Counted from the stretch's first letter, positions 33,646 through 42,963 are shown. The stretch is DNA of 64,000 nucleotides from an uncultured Bacteroidota bacterium (GCA_903901055.1 CAIUPO010000076.1:16559-80558); one strand, 5' to 3'. Made by a program: numbers and translations. Notes: a model not told the origin generated them from the letters alone.

Positions 33646-35469
33646 ATGAAGAAGCTCATTTTATTTTGCTTTTTAGCTTGCTTCTTTCAGCAGGTTTATT
33701 CGCAAAGTACGGATGACCAACTTGCTTTCCAGTATTACCAAAACAAGCAGTTTGATAAAGCAATTGCTTATTACGAAAAATTATTCCCTAAAAACCCGTC
33801 TCCTGCAAATTATCAATATTATCTTGATTGCCTTATTCAAACCAAAGATTATAAAACGGCTGAAAAGGTTATCAGAAAAGAAATGAAGCAACAGCCGAAT
33901 AACCTTATTCTGTTGGTTGACCAGGGAATGTTATTTAAGCTAGAGGGAGATGAAAAGAAAACAAAAGAAGCATTTAGTAATGCAGTTCATAAGTTAACTG
34001 CCGATCGTGAACAAATTCTGGATCTTGGCAAAGCCTTTATGGATGCAAAAGAATATGATTATGCACTTGACTCATATAATCAGGGTAAAAAATTATTGGG
34101 TAATTCTTATCCATTTGTTTCAGAAATAGGAGCTGTATATAAGGCGCAAGGTAACACTACTGCTATGGTCGATTCCTATCTTGAAACCCTCCTGCTTTCA
34201 CCTGCATATATACAATATGTTCAGGATGCTTTGCAACTGAGTGTTGGCACCTATGCCGATGCTGCACAAAACAATGTTGTAAAAACTGAACTGCTGAAAT
34301 ATATTCAACGATATCCCGATAAAGATGTTTATTCAGAACTCTTAATTTGGATGCTGGAACAGCTAAAAGATTATCCAAATGCACTTGTACAGGTAAAAGC
34401 ACTTGACAGAAGAAAAAATGAGGGCGGGTTCCGGTTGATGACATTTGCGTCAACATGCATTAATGCCGGCGCTTACGACCCTGCTATACAAGCTTACCAA
34501 TATGTAATTGACCGTGGCCCCAAGGGTGAAAATTATACAGATGCGAAAATGAATCAACTTAGTGTAATGTATCAGAAATTAGTTGGTGGCGGCATTTATA
34601 CACATGATGAACTTGTTTCGCTTGAAAATAAATACACTCAAACCCTAGCTGAACTTGGTAAATCAGCGGGTAGCATTTCACTTATGCAACAGCTCGCACA
34701 TTTGCAGGGCTTCTATTTACATACTGATTCTTCTGCCATTGAACTAATGCAGGAAGCAGTTACCATGCCTGGAGTTTCGCCTTTAACCCAAGCCAGATGC
34801 AGGCTTGAACTTGCCGACCTGATGCTGGCAGATGGACAAACCTGGGAGGCTTCCTTATTATACAGCAAAGTAGAACACGACTTTAAGGAAGAGCCTATTG
34901 GCGATGAAGCTAAATTTAAAAATGCTAAAGTTTATTACTACACAGGGAATTTCAGATGGACAAAGGCACAGCTTGATATTCTGAAATCTGCGACAACCAA
35001 ATTAATTGCTAATGACGCTATGGCATTGGCATTGGTGGTGGCTGATAATACGGTTGACTCTGCGAAACAGCCGGCATTACTTTTGTTTGCCCACGTTGAG
35101 TTGCTCGATTTCCAAAATTATGATGACAGTGTTTCCATTTTGCTTGACTCCGTTTTCAATATAAGTGGAACAACAACTTTGAAAGAGGAAGTATTACTGA
35201 TGCGGGCTTCCTTGGCAGAAAAGAAAGGTGATCATCAAAAAGCATTGGGGTTTTATTCCGATGAATTGACTGTTTATCCTGACGGGATGCTTGCAGACAA
35301 AGCCCTTTACCTTTCAGCAAAATTAGAAGACGATAAACTTCACGACCAAAAAAAAGCCGCGGAACTTTACAAGCAACTTATTCTAAAATATCCCGGAAGT
35401 TTCTATATAGAACAAACCCGTGAGCGCTATCGTCAACTTGTAAAGGACGATGCGCAGCCGGTAAATTAA
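33646..35469 (+). CDS. Secreted tetratricopeptide-repeat protein
   Basis: The 607-aa protein has a signal peptide (KKLILFCFLACFFQQVYSQ) followed by TPR-like helical pairs: FDKAIAYYEKLFPKNP, YKTAEKVIRKEMKQQP, YDYALDSYNQGKKL, HQKALGFYSDELTVYP. It is most likely periplasmic. Similar proteins occur throughout Bacteroidota with no assigned role. It ends 11 nt before a GNAT gene. Confidence 0.85.
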   Translation: MKKLILFCFLACFFQQVYSQSTDDQLAFQYYQNKQFDKAIAYYEKLFPKNPSPANYQYYLDCLIQTKDYKTAEKVIRKEMKQQPNNLILLVDQGMLFKLEGDEKKTKEAFSNAVHKLTADREQILDLGKAFMDAKEYDYALDSYNQGKKLLGNSYPFVSEIGAVYKAQGNTTAMVDSYLETLLLSPAYIQYVQDALQLSVGTYADAAQNNVVKTELLKYIQRYPDKDVYSELLIWMLEQLKDYPNALVQVKALDRRKNEGGFRLMTFASTCINAGAYDPAIQAYQYVIDRGPKGENYTDAKMNQLSVMYQKLVGGGIYTHDELVSLENKYTQTLAELGKSAGSISLMQQLAHLQGFYLHTDSSAIELMQEAVTMPGVSPLTQARCRLELADLMLADGQTWEASLLYSKVEHDFKEEPIGDEAKFKNAKVYYYTGNFRWTKAQLDILKSATTKLIANDAMALALVVADNTVDSAKQPALLLFAHVELLDFQNYDDSVSILLDSVFNISGTTTLKEEVLLMRASLAEKKGDHQKALGFYSDELTVYPDGMLADKALYLSAKLEDDKLHDQKKAAELYKQLILKYPGSFYIEQTRERYRQLVKDDAQPVN

Positions 35470-35480
35470 TTTCTAATCCA

Positions 35481-35954
35481 ATGTTAATCCGCAATTATTT
35501 ACCATCAGACGATCTTAAGGTACGGGAACTTTTACTCAGCAATATTTCCAATGGTTACTTTGTGTTGGAAGATATGAATATGCTTAGTAATTGGCTTGCA
35601 GCCCAGAACAAAGGTATACCTGCTTATCCCCCTTCGGTTGCAGACTATTTCTTCGTTTTGGAAACCAACAAAATCATTGGCTCAGCCGGATTTTATGTAT
35701 TGGAAGAGGAAAAACGTGCTCATTTTACCTGGGGCATGGTGGATGGAGCTTTTCATAAAATGGGATATGGAAAAATTCTTTTTCAATATAGAGTTGATAA
35801 AGTAAAAGAACTTTATCCGGGGTTTAAAGTTACGCTTGGAACAAGCCAGTACACCTATAAATATTTTGAAAAACTCGGGATGAAAGTTGAATCAATTACT
35901 CCAAATGGTTTTGGAAATAATTTCGACAAATATTATATGAGTCTGGAGTTTTAG
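35481..35954 (+). CDS. GNAT-family N-acetyltransferase
   Basis: The 157-aa protein has the GNAT beta-bulge and acetyl-CoA loop GAFHKMGYGKILFQYRV and ends with YEKLGMK-like sequence (YKYFEKLGMKVES), the usual GNAT C-terminus. Substrate unknown. It closes the 31.0-36.0 kb run. Confidence 0.85.
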   Translation: MLIRNYLPSDDLKVRELLLSNISNGYFVLEDMNMLSNWLAAQNKGIPAYPPSVADYFFVLETNKIIGSAGFYVLEEEKRAHFTWGMVDGAFHKMGYGKILFQYRVDKVKELYPGFKVTLGTSQYTYKYFEKLGMKVESITPNGFGNNFDKYYMSLEF

Positions 35955-36373
35955 CCGGACACTATTTTTTTACTGCATTTTATATGTATATAATTACATT
36001 TTTTAATATAAAATGACTGTGGCAAAACAACAAGGAATAACAAGTAATAACAAGGACGTAACAAGGGAAATAACAATAAAATAACAAGGGAAAAAATAAG
36101 AAATATTTTTATTAATATACTGAATTTCATACAGTTAATTTCTTGTTTTGTTGTTAATAACAACGAATAACAATAGGTTTATAGCAATAATTATTATTTA
36201 TTTTTTTCTGTGTAGTAATTTCATGAAGTGTTTTAAAATGCATTTCGGATAATCTTAATGCAAAGATAATCCATGGAAAAGTGTTTTTTGAAAAAGTCAT
36301 TGACCAGGTGAATAATTAATTTGTTTCCGATTGATATATTTTATATATTTGTATATTATTATATCTTAATGGT
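35955..36373. repeat. Gene-free stretch with AACAAGG repeats and inverted repeat
   Basis: No gene seen. From 36024 to about 36100 the strand carries six AACAAGG-like words spaced 10-12 nt, followed at 36140-36175 by CTTGTTTTGTTGTTAATAACAAC, whose first part is complementary to the AAAACAACAAG at the start of the array and whose end is itself near-palindromic. The tract precedes the porP promoter. A related TAACAGG tract precedes the barrel gene at 3597. Confidence 0.55.
36320..36351 (+). promoter_or_regulatory. Bacteroidota-type promoter (TTTG, 20 nt, TATATTTG) for the PorP/SprF gene
   Basis: TTTG at 36320-36323 and TATATTTG at 36344-36351 are separated by 20 nt, matching the -33/-7 consensus of the Bacteroidota primary sigma factor in both elements and in spacing. 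The leader would be about 15-17 nt. This is the best promoter match in the window. Confidence 0.6.
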
Positions 36374-37360
36374 ATGAAAAAAATAATATTCCCTTGCATA
36401 GTATTCTTACTCCTTTTAAGCGTGCAATCATTTGGACAGGACGTATCCTTTTCTCAACTTTATGCCAACCCTATGTATTTAAACCCGGCGTTTGCCGGAA
36501 CAGGAACAAGCCAGCGGATTGGCATGAATTATCGGAACGAGTGGCCCGGCATTACGGGAAATGATGTTACTTATAATTTGTCTTACGACCGGAACTTTAT
36601 TGATTCGAGCAATGGTATTGGCATCCTTGCGAACCGAGAAATATCGGGATATAGCCAAGAATACACTACCTATAGTTTAAGTATTATTTATTCTCACCAA
36701 TTTCATATTAAATCATTCACAGTTAGCGCCGGGATGCAAGCGACCTATTGGAATAAAAGTATTGACCCGACTAAAATAATATACCCTGACCCTATCATCG
36801 GGTCAGTCTGGCCAGAAACAGAGTGGTTACTCAGGACAAGCGTATCGGAACCGGATTTTTCTGGTGGAGTTTTAGTATATCGTGAAAATTATTTTGCCGG
36901 ATTCTCAGTATCCCATTTTACACAATACGATGAATCATTTACCGATGTTGAAAGTTTTTTGCGAACCAAATATATTTTCAATGCGGGTGCAATGTTTCAT
37001 ATCCGCTCCATTACACTTTCGCCTACCGTGCTTTTTGAAAATCAAGGAACTTTCCATCAACAAGAATTTGAAGGGTATCTAACCAAAGGGCATTTAACAG
37101 CAGGAGTAGGATTTAGTTTTCAGGAGCAGGCCTACAATTATTATATAGAGCAAGGTCCAGATTATTTTTGGTGGAATGATATGAATTTTACTATAGGATA
37201 CCAATGTAAATTATTCCATATAGGGTATAGTTATTACACCGATCTTTCAAAACTTACGCTTGCAACTGCAGGTACCCACGAGGGTTCGCTGGCTTTTCTG
37301 ATACCTTACAAATTGTCCAATCGCCATAAAGTAAATGGTATTAATTGCCCTTCCCTTTAG
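36374..37360 (+). CDS. PorP/SprF-family type IX secretion outer-membrane protein
   Basis: The 328-aa product has a signal peptide ending SFGQ and the hallmark QLYANPMYLNPAFAGTG right after it, followed by repeated barrel strands. PorP/SprF proteins are outer-membrane parts or cargo-specific partners of T9SS; SprF helps SprB reach the surface in gliding species. Here it stands alone, without PorK/L/M/N, so it is probably a cargo-specific paralogue, perhaps for the SprB-repeat proteins at 54-64 kb. That link is inference. Confidence 0.92.
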   Translation: MKKIIFPCIVFLLLLSVQSFGQDVSFSQLYANPMYLNPAFAGTGTSQRIGMNYRNEWPGITGNDVTYNLSYDRNFIDSSNGIGILANREISGYSQEYTTYSLSIIYSHQFHIKSFTVSAGMQATYWNKSIDPTKIIYPDPIIGSVWPETEWLLRTSVSEPDFSGGVLVYRENYFAGFSVSHFTQYDESFTDVESFLRTKYIFNAGAMFHIRSITLSPTVLFENQGTFHQQEFEGYLTKGHLTAGVGFSFQEQAYNYYIEQGPDYFWWNDMNFTIGYQCKLFHIGYSYYTDLSKLTLATAGTHEGSLAFLIPYKLSNRHKVNGINCPSL

Positions 37361-37389
37361 CGGAAATTTCTTACTTTCCCTAAACACCC

Positions 37390-37397
37390 TACCTTTG
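37390..37397 (+). promoter_or_regulatory. Possible -7 box (TACCTTTG) for the plsC-like gene
   Basis: TACCTTTG lies 19 nt before the TTG start at 37417. No -33 match. Confidence 0.3.
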
Positions 37398-37416
37398 CAC
37401 CTGTTTTTGCAAAGCC

Positions 37417-38181
37417 TTGAAAAAAGACGCTAACATATTTGTCCAGTTTTTAATGACCTTATTCGGGCTCTACGCCCTATTGATAATGGTATTGTCGTTT
37501 TTCATTGTGATGCCATGCTATATTATTATTTTCTCTTTCATGTCCAAAGAGAAGGCTCCACATCAGGCACATAAAATATCGAGGTTTTGGGCAAAACTCC
37601 TTTTTACCTGCTTCTTTATTAAGGTAGATATTAAAGGGATGGAACTTATAAAACTTGGCCAGCCTTATGTGTTTGTTTGCAATCACCGCTCGCAAATGGA
37701 CATTCCTTTGTTTGCACGTGCGAGCGTAAATACATTCCGATTTCTGGCAAAAATAGAGGTCACAAAAATCCCGTTAATAGGTTATGTTGTAAAGCGACTA
37801 TATATAACAGTTGATAGGAAAAGCAAGGAGGATAGGGCAAAGAGCCTTATGAAAATGCAGGATTCGTTGCTCAAGGAAAAAATATCGATGGTTATTTTCC
37901 CGGAAGGGACAAGAAACCGCACCAAAGAAACCCTTATTGACTTTAAAGACGGTGCCTTCCGGCTGGCTATTGAAACTAAATTACCGATTGCTGTTCTTAC
38001 TATCCTCAATTCCGGTGAGTTTTCTCCTGCCCATAAATTGTTGCAATTAAAACCCGGTACTATTAAAGCCATCTGGACAGAGCCCATTCAAACTGATAAA
38101 ATGACCTTGGATGATGTGCCTAAGTTGAAAGAGCAGGTTAGGCAACGTCTGTTGGAGGTGCTGCATACCTCAAACCCCTAA
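37417..38181 (+). CDS. 1-acyl-sn-glycerol-3-phosphate acyltransferase (PlsC-like)
   Basis: The acyltransferase HX4D motif is NHRSQMD and the substrate-binding loop is FPEGTRNR, both intact; a hydrophobic anchor is at about 8-40. The family makes phosphatidic acid from lysophosphatidic acid. The start is TTG at 37417, the first usable start before the membrane segment. The stop codon lies inside the palindrome CCCCTAAGGGG. Confidence 0.92.
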   Translation: MKKDANIFVQFLMTLFGLYALLIMVLSFFIVMPCYIIIFSFMSKEKAPHQAHKISRFWAKLLFTCFFIKVDIKGMELIKLGQPYVFVCNHRSQMDIPLFARASVNTFRFLAKIEVTKIPLIGYVVKRLYITVDRKSKEDRAKSLMKMQDSLLKEKISMVIFPEGTRNRTKETLIDFKDGAFRLAIETKLPIAVLTILNSGEFSPAHKLLQLKPGTIKAIWTEPIQTDKMTLDDVPKLKEQVRQRLLEVLHTSNP

Positions 38182-38185
38182 GGGG
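38175..38185 (+). other. CCCCTAAGGGG palindrome across the plsC stop codon
   Basis: The plsC stop TAA is the centre of an 11-nt perfect palindrome. Similar CCCTAAAGGG and CCCTTAAAGGG words occur at 61927 and 42588, all just outside genes. Confidence 0.5.
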
Positions 38186-38190
38186 CTGTG

Positions 38191-38222
38191 AGTCGGAGCC
38201 CGACTGGCAATTATTAAAACCC
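38191..38222. repeat. 32-nt dispersed intergenic repeat, copy 1
   Basis: AGTCGGAGCCCGACT (a perfect 6-bp hairpin with loop AGC) followed by GGCAATTATTAAAACCC. A second copy with one mismatch lies at 61691-61722, 23.5 kb away, after an unrelated gene. Both copies follow a stop codon at once or within 10 nt. Confidence 0.85.
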
Positions 38223-38235
38223 TCTTAGGGATTTT
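38217..38235 (+). terminator. Possible terminator after plsC
   Basis: CCCTCTTAGGG (4-bp stem, 3-nt loop) flanked by AAAA and ATTTT. The stem is short, so the call is weak; it overlaps the right end of dispersed-repeat copy 1. Confidence 0.35.
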
Positions 38236-38314
38236 ATGTAGATTGCTAATTAATACCCATATCCCGGTTAATAAAATTTAACACCTCTCTATTCAGTATT
38301 GCCCGAATATGGAG

Positions 38315-38322
38315 TATATTTG
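38315..38322 (+). promoter_or_regulatory. Possible -7 box (TATATTTG) for the DUF4175 operon
   Basis: TATATTTG lies only 11 nt before the ATG at 38334, implying a very short leader. No -33 match. Confidence 0.3.
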
Positions 38323-38333
38323 ATGGTTAAAGG

Positions 38334-41300
38334 ATGACTGCCTCATATCGCATACTGATTAATAAGTTAGACGAGTTTATACGTAAGTATTACAAAAACC
38401 AACTCGTCCGTGGAGTGTTGTATACACTTGCGCTTGGCCTGTCATTTTATATCGCCCTTGTTACTATTGCGTATTTCGGAGAGTTTGGAATTCCTCTGCG
38501 AACCGTTCTTTTCTACACATTTGCGGCGGGAATTGTATTTATTCTGGCTAAGTTTATTGCCATTCCCCTTTTTAAACTTTATAAAATAGGGGATGTTCTC
38601 AGTTATGAAGATGCGGCTCAAATTATAGGTAAACATTTTACAGAAGTACAGGACAAACTGTTGAATGTTTTGCAGCTAAACAAGCAGATGTCCGAGTTTG
38701 GCACAGTAGCATTATTGGAAGCCGGTATTGAACAAAAAATCCGTGAAATAAAACCGGTGCCTTTTCCCGTAGCAATTGATATTTCGCGCAACCGTAAGTT
38801 TATTCCGTATGTTGCAATACCCATATTATTATTGTTGCTCGCATGGTTTACTGTTCCTTCATTTTTGAGGCAGGGAACAAGACAGATATTTCATTACAGT
38901 ACCAATTTCCCGAAGGAAGCCCCGTTTGAATTTGTAATTGAAAACACGAACCTGCAAGCCATACAGCAAAAGGATTTCACACTTAAATTAAAGATAAAAG
39001 GCAACCAACTTCCTCAGGATGTTTATATCCAATATGAAGGAAGTACTTTTAAAATGGAAAAGGGAAGCAACATAGCTTACACTTACACCTTCCGGAATAT
39101 TCAACACAATGAAATTTTCAATTTTTCTGCTGCAGGATTTAATTCAAAAGACGATACACTGACCGCATTGCCAGAGCCGCAATTGGTAGGTTTTGACATC
39201 CTGCTCCACTACCCCGCATATCTTGGCAAGAAAGATGAAACACTTCATAATACTGGTGATTTATCTATTCCACAAGGAACAGTCGCACAATGGAATTTTA
39301 ATACAAATAACACAGATAAGCTACAGCTAAAATTTAACGATACGAGTAAAGCATTGAATTCATCAGCCAAAGATGCCTACACATACAGCCGCAAGTTTAT
39401 GCAGAGTGAGAATTATTCAGTTTCGGTATCCAACAAATATTTCAATAATCATGACTCGGTGAAATATGTAATTCAAGTGATACCCGATTTATATCCTTCC
39501 ATACAAGTGGAACAGAAGGCAGATTCTGCATCTTCAAAGCGCTTGTATTTTAACGGAAGTATAAAAGATGATTATGGATTTACTAGACTTGCCTTTATCT
39601 ATCGCATCTACAACCCCGATGATTCTACTAAAGGCGGGGAGACACATAAAACGGAAATGAATGTTTCCCGAAATATCATTCAACAACCGTTTTATTATTA
39701 CTGGGACATGGATACGCTGCAACTCGCACCCGGCCAGCAGATGGAATATTATTTTGAAGTCTGGGATAATGACGGGGTGAGTGGAGCGAAATCGACACGG
39801 ACGAATCCTATGTTTTTCAAAGTTCCGAAATTAGATGAAATTGTAAAAAATACAGAAGATGAAAACAGTAAAATACAAAATGATATAAGTAAAGCTGTGC
39901 AACAGGCACAGATGGTACAAAGCCAAATGAAGCAGGAACAAGCTGACCTTGTCAATAAGCAGGATATGAACTGGGCGGATAAAAAGAAGGTGGATAATTT
40001 ACTCCAACAACAACTGGAGTTGCAAAAAAAGGCTGAGGATATTGCAAAAAAGAATAAACAAAATACCCAGAAGCAGTGGGATTTCCAGAAGAAGGATTCT
40101 GACCTGATAGCAAAGCAAGATGAATTGCAAAAACTTTTTGATAAGCTGGCAAACGACAGCCTTAAAAAGAAAATTGAAGAGCTTCAAAAAATGCTGGATA
40201 AGATGAATAAGGACGAAGTTCAGCAACAGTTAGAAAAACTCACCACAAACAACGATGATTTCAAAAAAGAACTTGAACGCAATCTGGAATTATTCAAACG
40301 CCTTGATTTTGAGCAGCAGTTGAAAGAAAACCAACAGCAGCTTGACTCATTGGCCCAAAAACAGGAACAGTTAAGTAAAAATTCCAAAGATAAAAATGGT
40401 TCGCCGGAAGAGTTGCAAAAAAAGCAAAACGAATTAAATAAGGAGTTTCAGGATGCAAGTAAAAATCTGGAAAATCTAGAAAAACAAAACAAAGAACTAG
40501 AGTCTCCAACGGAATTTAAAAACCCAAAAGAAGAATCGGAAGGAGTTAAACAAGAGCAACAGAAAAGCAGCGAAGATTTGGCGAAAAGCAACCCAAGTAA
40601 GGCATCCAAATCACAACACAACGCATCGGAAGGGATGAAAAAAATGGCGCAGGAACTGGGAAGCATGGCTATGTCGATGGATGCCCAATCGGAAGCCGTT
40701 GACGAGGCCACCTTGCGTACCATTCTGAATAACCTTATCACATTGTCTTTTGCACAGGAGGACCTGATGAATAAAGTCACTTCTTCCGGGCCAAACAATA
40801 TGCAGTATGCCGACGTAGCCCACAAACAAAAACAACTTCAGGATAATGCAACTACGATTGGTGACAGCCTTTATGCGCTGAGTAAAAAATCGACACAAAT
40901 TCAGGGAATTGTGAATCAGGAGATGAGTAAAATAAAACATAATATGCAGGACGCTGTAGATGAAATGGAGAAACGACAGGCTCCTCAGGCAGCTTCACGT
41001 CAGCAGTATGCAATGACTTCCATAAATAATCTTGCGCTTATGCTCAGCAATGCGCTTGCATCTATGCAACAGGCAGAATCGAAGAATCATTCTCCCGGAA
41101 CAGGCAGTTGTAACAAGCCCGGAGGGATGGGTAGTAAACCATCGATGGCTCAACTGCGGAAAATGCAAGAAAACCTCTCGAAACAATTGGACGCCATGAA
41201 GAGTGCAATGAAAGGCGGCAAGAATCAGGGACAAACGCCGGGTAATAAAAAAGGTAATATGAAGGGTGGAAAACAAGGCGGCAACAACGAAAGCGAACAA

Positions 41301-41708
41301 CTTGCAAAAATGGCCGCTGAGCAGCAATATATAAGGGAACAAATGCAACAGGCCGACGATATGATGAATAATAGTAAAAATGGTTCGCAAGATTTAGGTA
41401 ATATTGCACAAGACATGAACAAAAACGAAGAAGATTTGATTAACGGAACCATTACGGAGGCTACGTTGCAACGCCAGCAACAGATAATTGCGCACCTGCT
41501 GGAATATGAGAAAGCAAATCAGACTAAGGGGCAAAGCCCTGAATTTGAGTCTCATGTGGCTAAAAAGCAATTTTTTGGTAACCCGAATCCATTTTTAGAG
41601 TATAATAGCCAAAAAAACAAACAAGACGAATTGCTAAAAACAGTTCCGCCGGATTTAAACTCGTTTTACAGGGACAAGGTAACTCAATATTTTAATTCAT
41701 TTCAATAA
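38334..41708 (+). CDS. DUF4175-family membrane protein with long Gln/Lys-rich coiled coil
   Basis: The 1124-aa protein has membrane segments at about 27-50, 57-83 and 155-177, then a beta-rich extracytoplasmic part (about 190-490) and a long Gln/Lys/Glu/Asn coiled-coil region (about 495-1080). This is the layout of the DUF4175 proteins common in Bacteroidota; their function is not established. A low-complexity Gly/Lys/Met/Gln part (about 915-1010) separates coils. Its stop overlaps the next start by 1 nt (TAATG), tying it to the RsbW-like gene. Confidence 0.88.
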   Translation: MTASYRILINKLDEFIRKYYKNQLVRGVLYTLALGLSFYIALVTIAYFGEFGIPLRTVLFYTFAAGIVFILAKFIAIPLFKLYKIGDVLSYEDAAQIIGKHFTEVQDKLLNVLQLNKQMSEFGTVALLEAGIEQKIREIKPVPFPVAIDISRNRKFIPYVAIPILLLLLAWFTVPSFLRQGTRQIFHYSTNFPKEAPFEFVIENTNLQAIQQKDFTLKLKIKGNQLPQDVYIQYEGSTFKMEKGSNIAYTYTFRNIQHNEIFNFSAAGFNSKDDTLTALPEPQLVGFDILLHYPAYLGKKDETLHNTGDLSIPQGTVAQWNFNTNNTDKLQLKFNDTSKALNSSAKDAYTYSRKFMQSENYSVSVSNKYFNNHDSVKYVIQVIPDLYPSIQVEQKADSASSKRLYFNGSIKDDYGFTRLAFIYRIYNPDDSTKGGETHKTEMNVSRNIIQQPFYYYWDMDTLQLAPGQQMEYYFEVWDNDGVSGAKSTRTNPMFFKVPKLDEIVKNTEDENSKIQNDISKAVQQAQMVQSQMKQEQADLVNKQDMNWADKKKVDNLLQQQLELQKKAEDIAKKNKQNTQKQWDFQKKDSDLIAKQDELQKLFDKLANDSLKKKIEELQKMLDKMNKDEVQQQLEKLTTNNDDFKKELERNLELFKRLDFEQQLKENQQQLDSLAQKQEQLSKNSKDKNGSPEELQKKQNELNKEFQDASKNLENLEKQNKELESPTEFKNPKEESEGVKQEQQKSSEDLAKSNPSKASKSQHNASEGMKKMAQELGSMAMSMDAQSEAVDEATLRTILNNLITLSFAQEDLMNKVTSSGPNNMQYADVAHKQKQLQDNATTIGDSLYALSKKSTQIQGIVNQEMSKIKHNMQDAVDEMEKRQAPQAASRQQYAMTSINNLALMLSNALASMQQAESKNHSPGTGSCNKPGGMGSKPSMAQLRKMQENLSKQLDAMKSAMKGGKNQGQTPGNKKGNMKGGKQGGNNESEQLAKMAAEQQYIREQMQQADDMMNNSKNGSQDLGNIAQDMNKNEEDLINGTITEATLQRQQQIIAHLLEYEKANQTKGQSPEFESHVAKKQFFGNPNPFLEYNSQKNKQDELLKTVPPDLNSFYRDKVTQYFNSFQ

Positions 41709-42145
41709 TGACAAACATTTCTACTCAGAAAGCTAGTAGCTCACATCAACAACTGGAACTGCCTTCAGCGATTGAAGGAATCCACATTATGGAGAAGCTT
41801 ATTGAAACAATTTGCTCTACTTATAAGTTGAGTGAGGACCATTATGGAAACATTCTTGTTGGTGTTACCGAAGCTGTGAACAATGCCATTTACCATGGCA
41901 ATAAATCCGACCCGAATAAAAAAGTGCATGTGGGTTTTGAAACCACTCCACAGAGTATAACCTTTTCCGTAACCGACGAAGGACCCGGATTTGATTTTAA
42001 TAATCTTCCTGATCCTACCGACCCTGAAAACCTTGAAAAGCCAAGCGGGCGGGGTATTTTCCTTATGAAACACCTCGCCGATACAGTTACATTTACCGAC
42101 AATGGCCGTTCTGTTTCTCTTACCTTCACTATGAAGGATAATTAA
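41708..42145 (+). CDS. Anti-sigma-factor-type serine kinase (RsbW/SpoIIAB-like ATPase)
   Basis: The 145-aa protein consists of one HATPase_c_2 domain: N box GVTEAVNNAIYHGN, VTDEGPGFDF and GRGIFLMKHLAD. In known systems such kinases bind a sigma factor or phosphorylate an antagonist; in Bacteroidota the partner is often unknown. No sigma factor or antagonist is adjacent. Translation is coupled to DUF4175 by the 1-nt overlap, and ybeY follows after 7 nt. Confidence 0.9.
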   Translation: MTNISTQKASSSHQQLELPSAIEGIHIMEKLIETICSTYKLSEDHYGNILVGVTEAVNNAIYHGNKSDPNKKVHVGFETTPQSITFSVTDEGPGFDFNNLPDPTDPENLEKPSGRGIFLMKHLADTVTFTDNGRSVSLTFTMKDN

Positions 42146-42152
42146 TAGTTCT

Positions 42153-42581
42153 GTGCCAAAATCAGGAATAACTTTCCAGGTGGAGGATGACCTTGATTTT
42201 TCATTAGAAAAAGAGACTAAGGTTATTAACTGGATTAAGAAAATCATAAAGCAGGAAGGCAAAACTGCCGGAACAATCTCTTACTTATTCTGCTCAGATG
42301 ACTATCTACTTAAGATTAATAAGCAATTTCTAAAACACAATTTTTATACGGACATTATTACATTCGATTATTCCGAAAAGAATAAAATAGAGGGTGAAAT
42401 TTTCATCAGTATTGACAGGGTTAAAGAAAACGCAATTACCTTCAAACAGCCTTTTCAAAAGGAATTGATGCGCACTATCATTCACGGTGTGCTGCATCTT
42501 TGCGGATACGCAGACAAAAAGCCAGCCGAGGAAAAACAGATGAGAGAAAAGGAAAATCAGGCACTGGTTCTACTTGGTTAA
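42153..42581 (+). CDS. ybeY: rRNA maturation endoribonuclease YbeY
   Basis: The 142-aa protein has the zinc-binding motif HGVLHLCGYADK, with Asp where E. coli YbeY has the third His, as is usual in Bacteroidota. YbeY acts in 16S rRNA 3' end maturation and ribosome quality control. The start codon is GTG at 42153. Third gene of the DUF4175 unit. Confidence 0.93.
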   Translation: MPKSGITFQVEDDLDFSLEKETKVINWIKKIIKQEGKTAGTISYLFCSDDYLLKINKQFLKHNFYTDIITFDYSEKNKIEGEIFISIDRVKENAITFKQPFQKELMRTIIHGVLHLCGYADKKPAEEKQMREKENQALVLLG

Positions 42582-42584
42582 TTA

Positions 42585-42601
42585 GCGCCCTTAAAGGGTG
42601 C
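42585..42601 (+). other. GC-rich hairpin after ybeY
   Basis: GCGCCCTTAAAGGGTGC can fold into a CCCTT/AAGGG stem extended by GC pairs. No T-run follows, so it is a possible attenuator or repeat remnant rather than a clear terminator. Confidence 0.4.
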
Positions 42602-42710
42602 GATACATTCATTTCATATAAGTCTGCTCTAACTTTTCTTGCACCTACTTAGTCGCATTTCAATGTTAATAAGTTTTTTTCATCGCGATTTATAACGCCT
42701 TTGTTGTTGG

Positions 42711-42718
42711 TACTTTTG
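42711..42718 (+). promoter_or_regulatory. Possible -7 box (TACTTTTG) ahead of the small lipoprotein
   Basis: TACTTTTG lies 20 nt before the ATG at 42739. The TTTG at 42700 is too near to be the -33 element. Confidence 0.35.
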
Positions 42719-42738
42719 CAATATAAAATACCATTGAA

Positions 42739-42963
42739 ATGAAAACCAGACTTCTTTTATTTGCACTTCCATGCCTTATTTTTGGCGCTTGTAACAGCGA
42801 CCCTGCAAAAGATGCGGCTACTCAGAAACACGAAGTTGCTAAAGCACTCTCTTTTAAAGATTCGTTGCTGAATGCTGCCAGAAAGAATCAAATCCAGGAT
42901 TCAATAGATGCTACTAAAAAGGATACCACCAAAAAAGCTGATACAACCGGAGCAAAGAAATAA
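42739..42963 (+). CDS. Very small lipoprotein
   Basis: The 74-aa product has a signal and lipobox IFGAC, then only about 55 residues of Lys/Asp/Thr-rich sequence (DATKKDTTKKADTTGAKK). It may be a short outer-membrane linker. The following OmpA-family gene starts 62 nt after its stop. No family recognised. Confidence 0.7.
   Translation: MKTRLLLFALPCLIFGACNSDPAKDAATQKHEVAKALSFKDSLLNAARKNQIQDSIDATKKDTTKKADTTGAKK

Noticed and set aside
34163-34456. 97-aa minus-strand ORF inside the TPR gene
   Set aside because: Antisense shadow; the TPR frame continues without a break on the plus strand.
40448-41452. Several overlapping minus-strand ORFs of 70-130 aa
   Set aside because: They are antisense shadows of the Gln/Lys-rich coiled coil of the DUF4175 gene, in which stop codons are rare on the other strand.
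42585-42601. Hairpin after ybeY as a rho-independent terminator
   Set aside because: The stem is good but no T-run follows, so it was listed only as a hairpin.
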